Source of the DNA: Planctomycetota bacterium
GTDB taxonomy: Bacteria; Planctomycetota; UBA1135; GCA-002686595
Assembly (NCBI GenBank): GCA_020847695.1
Contig: JADLBP010000352.1
Location: 1-40,587, forward strand
Length of the DNA stretch: 40,587 nt
Direction: 5' to 3'
Shown here: piece after piece, positions 40,521-40,587 of the stretch
Position numbering within the stretch: the first letter of the stretch is position 1
Layout of the letters: every line of letters begins with the position of its first letter
Position numbers and translations under genes: made by a program
Notes under the pieces: generated by a model
Databases searched by the model: none
What the model was told of the DNA's origin: nothing
The model's input: the letters and a program-made list of their open reading frames with translations, nothing else

Positions 40521-40586
40521 CCCATAGTCGCACAGGCCGTGGAAGTGCCTGCGCATGTCGGCGTTGGCCGACGGGTCGGAGTGGAA
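40521..40586 (-). other. Upstream coding-like continuation beyond the TGA
   Basis: In the same frame as the beta-helix gene, the last 22 codons of the window read FHSDPSANADMRRHFHGLCD followed by YG and the TGA. Twenty-one of 22 codons end in G or C. It is either the preceding part of the same protein (TGG to TGA would restore a CDYGW-AKPSPW sequence) or the C-terminus of a separate upstream gene. Confidence 0.4.
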
Positions 40587-40587
40587 G

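Noticed and set aside
1..40587. CRISPR array, transposase, integrase or rRNA genes
   Set aside because: No regularly spaced repeats, no insertion-sequence ends or recombinase motifs, and no rRNA-like sequence were seen.

Overview
The window is chromosomal DNA of a high-GC, Gram-negative-type bacterium, most likely a member of the Planctomycetota. This rests on many lipoproteins and very large secreted proteins. It also rests on two neighbouring secreted proteins ending in the same 'YCTSK..NSQ...FQGGHLCVK' module, which I know from surface proteins of deep-branching planctomycetes; I could not check this by search. Outer-membrane genes (LpxR-like, MltA, lipid-A-synthase N-domain protein) agree with a diderm envelope. 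No phage, transposase or CRISPR array is visible.

Layout. 1-2074: the C-terminal end of a zinc-ribbon protein, a winged-helix DNA-binding protein, a tRNA-Arg(CCG) and a calcium-repeat surface protein; codon use here is less GC-biased than elsewhere. 2143-4518: an ECF sigma factor, its zinc-finger anti-sigma factor and an RseB/MucB-like lipoprotein form a tight operon. A good ECF-type promoter (GGAACC-N16-CGTC) sits directly before the sigma gene. 4814-5915: a small coiled-coil protein and a GNAT acetyltransferase separated by tandem hairpins, one of them a textbook intrinsic terminator. 5923-9338 (minus): HAD hydrolase, MoxR ATPase, nitrilase-type amidase and NAD synthetase; the last two overlap by 4 nt and look like a split glutamine-dependent NAD synthetase. 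9470-10790: a TPR lipoprotein and a small protein. 10853-16659 (minus): an envelope block with a lipoprotein methyltransferase and its dimeric-barrel partner, MltA, an LpxR-like protein with a lipoprotein partner, and a LAB_N protein with a GT2 glycosyltransferase. 16704-18754 (minus): a two-component system. 18901-19599: a FluC fluoride channel and a small membrane protein. 19699-27750: a 2683-residue secreted TPR/alpha-2-macroglobulin-like protein. 27933-37228 (minus): three large secreted proteins (YVTN propeller, 825-residue protein, gluzincin-lectin-thioredoxin-like protein). 37305-40587 (minus): two unknown proteins and a parallel beta-helix protein interrupted by an in-frame TGA near the window edge.

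How it fits together. Most genes concern the envelope or the cell exterior: sensing envelope state (sigma/anti-sigma/RseB-like, two-component system), modifying lipid A, lipid carriers and peptidoglycan, and displaying or guarding large secreted proteins. The same ECF-type promoter motif recurs, on the correct strand, before the 825-residue secreted protein. This suggests that the sigma factor controls at least part of the secreted set; that link is inference.
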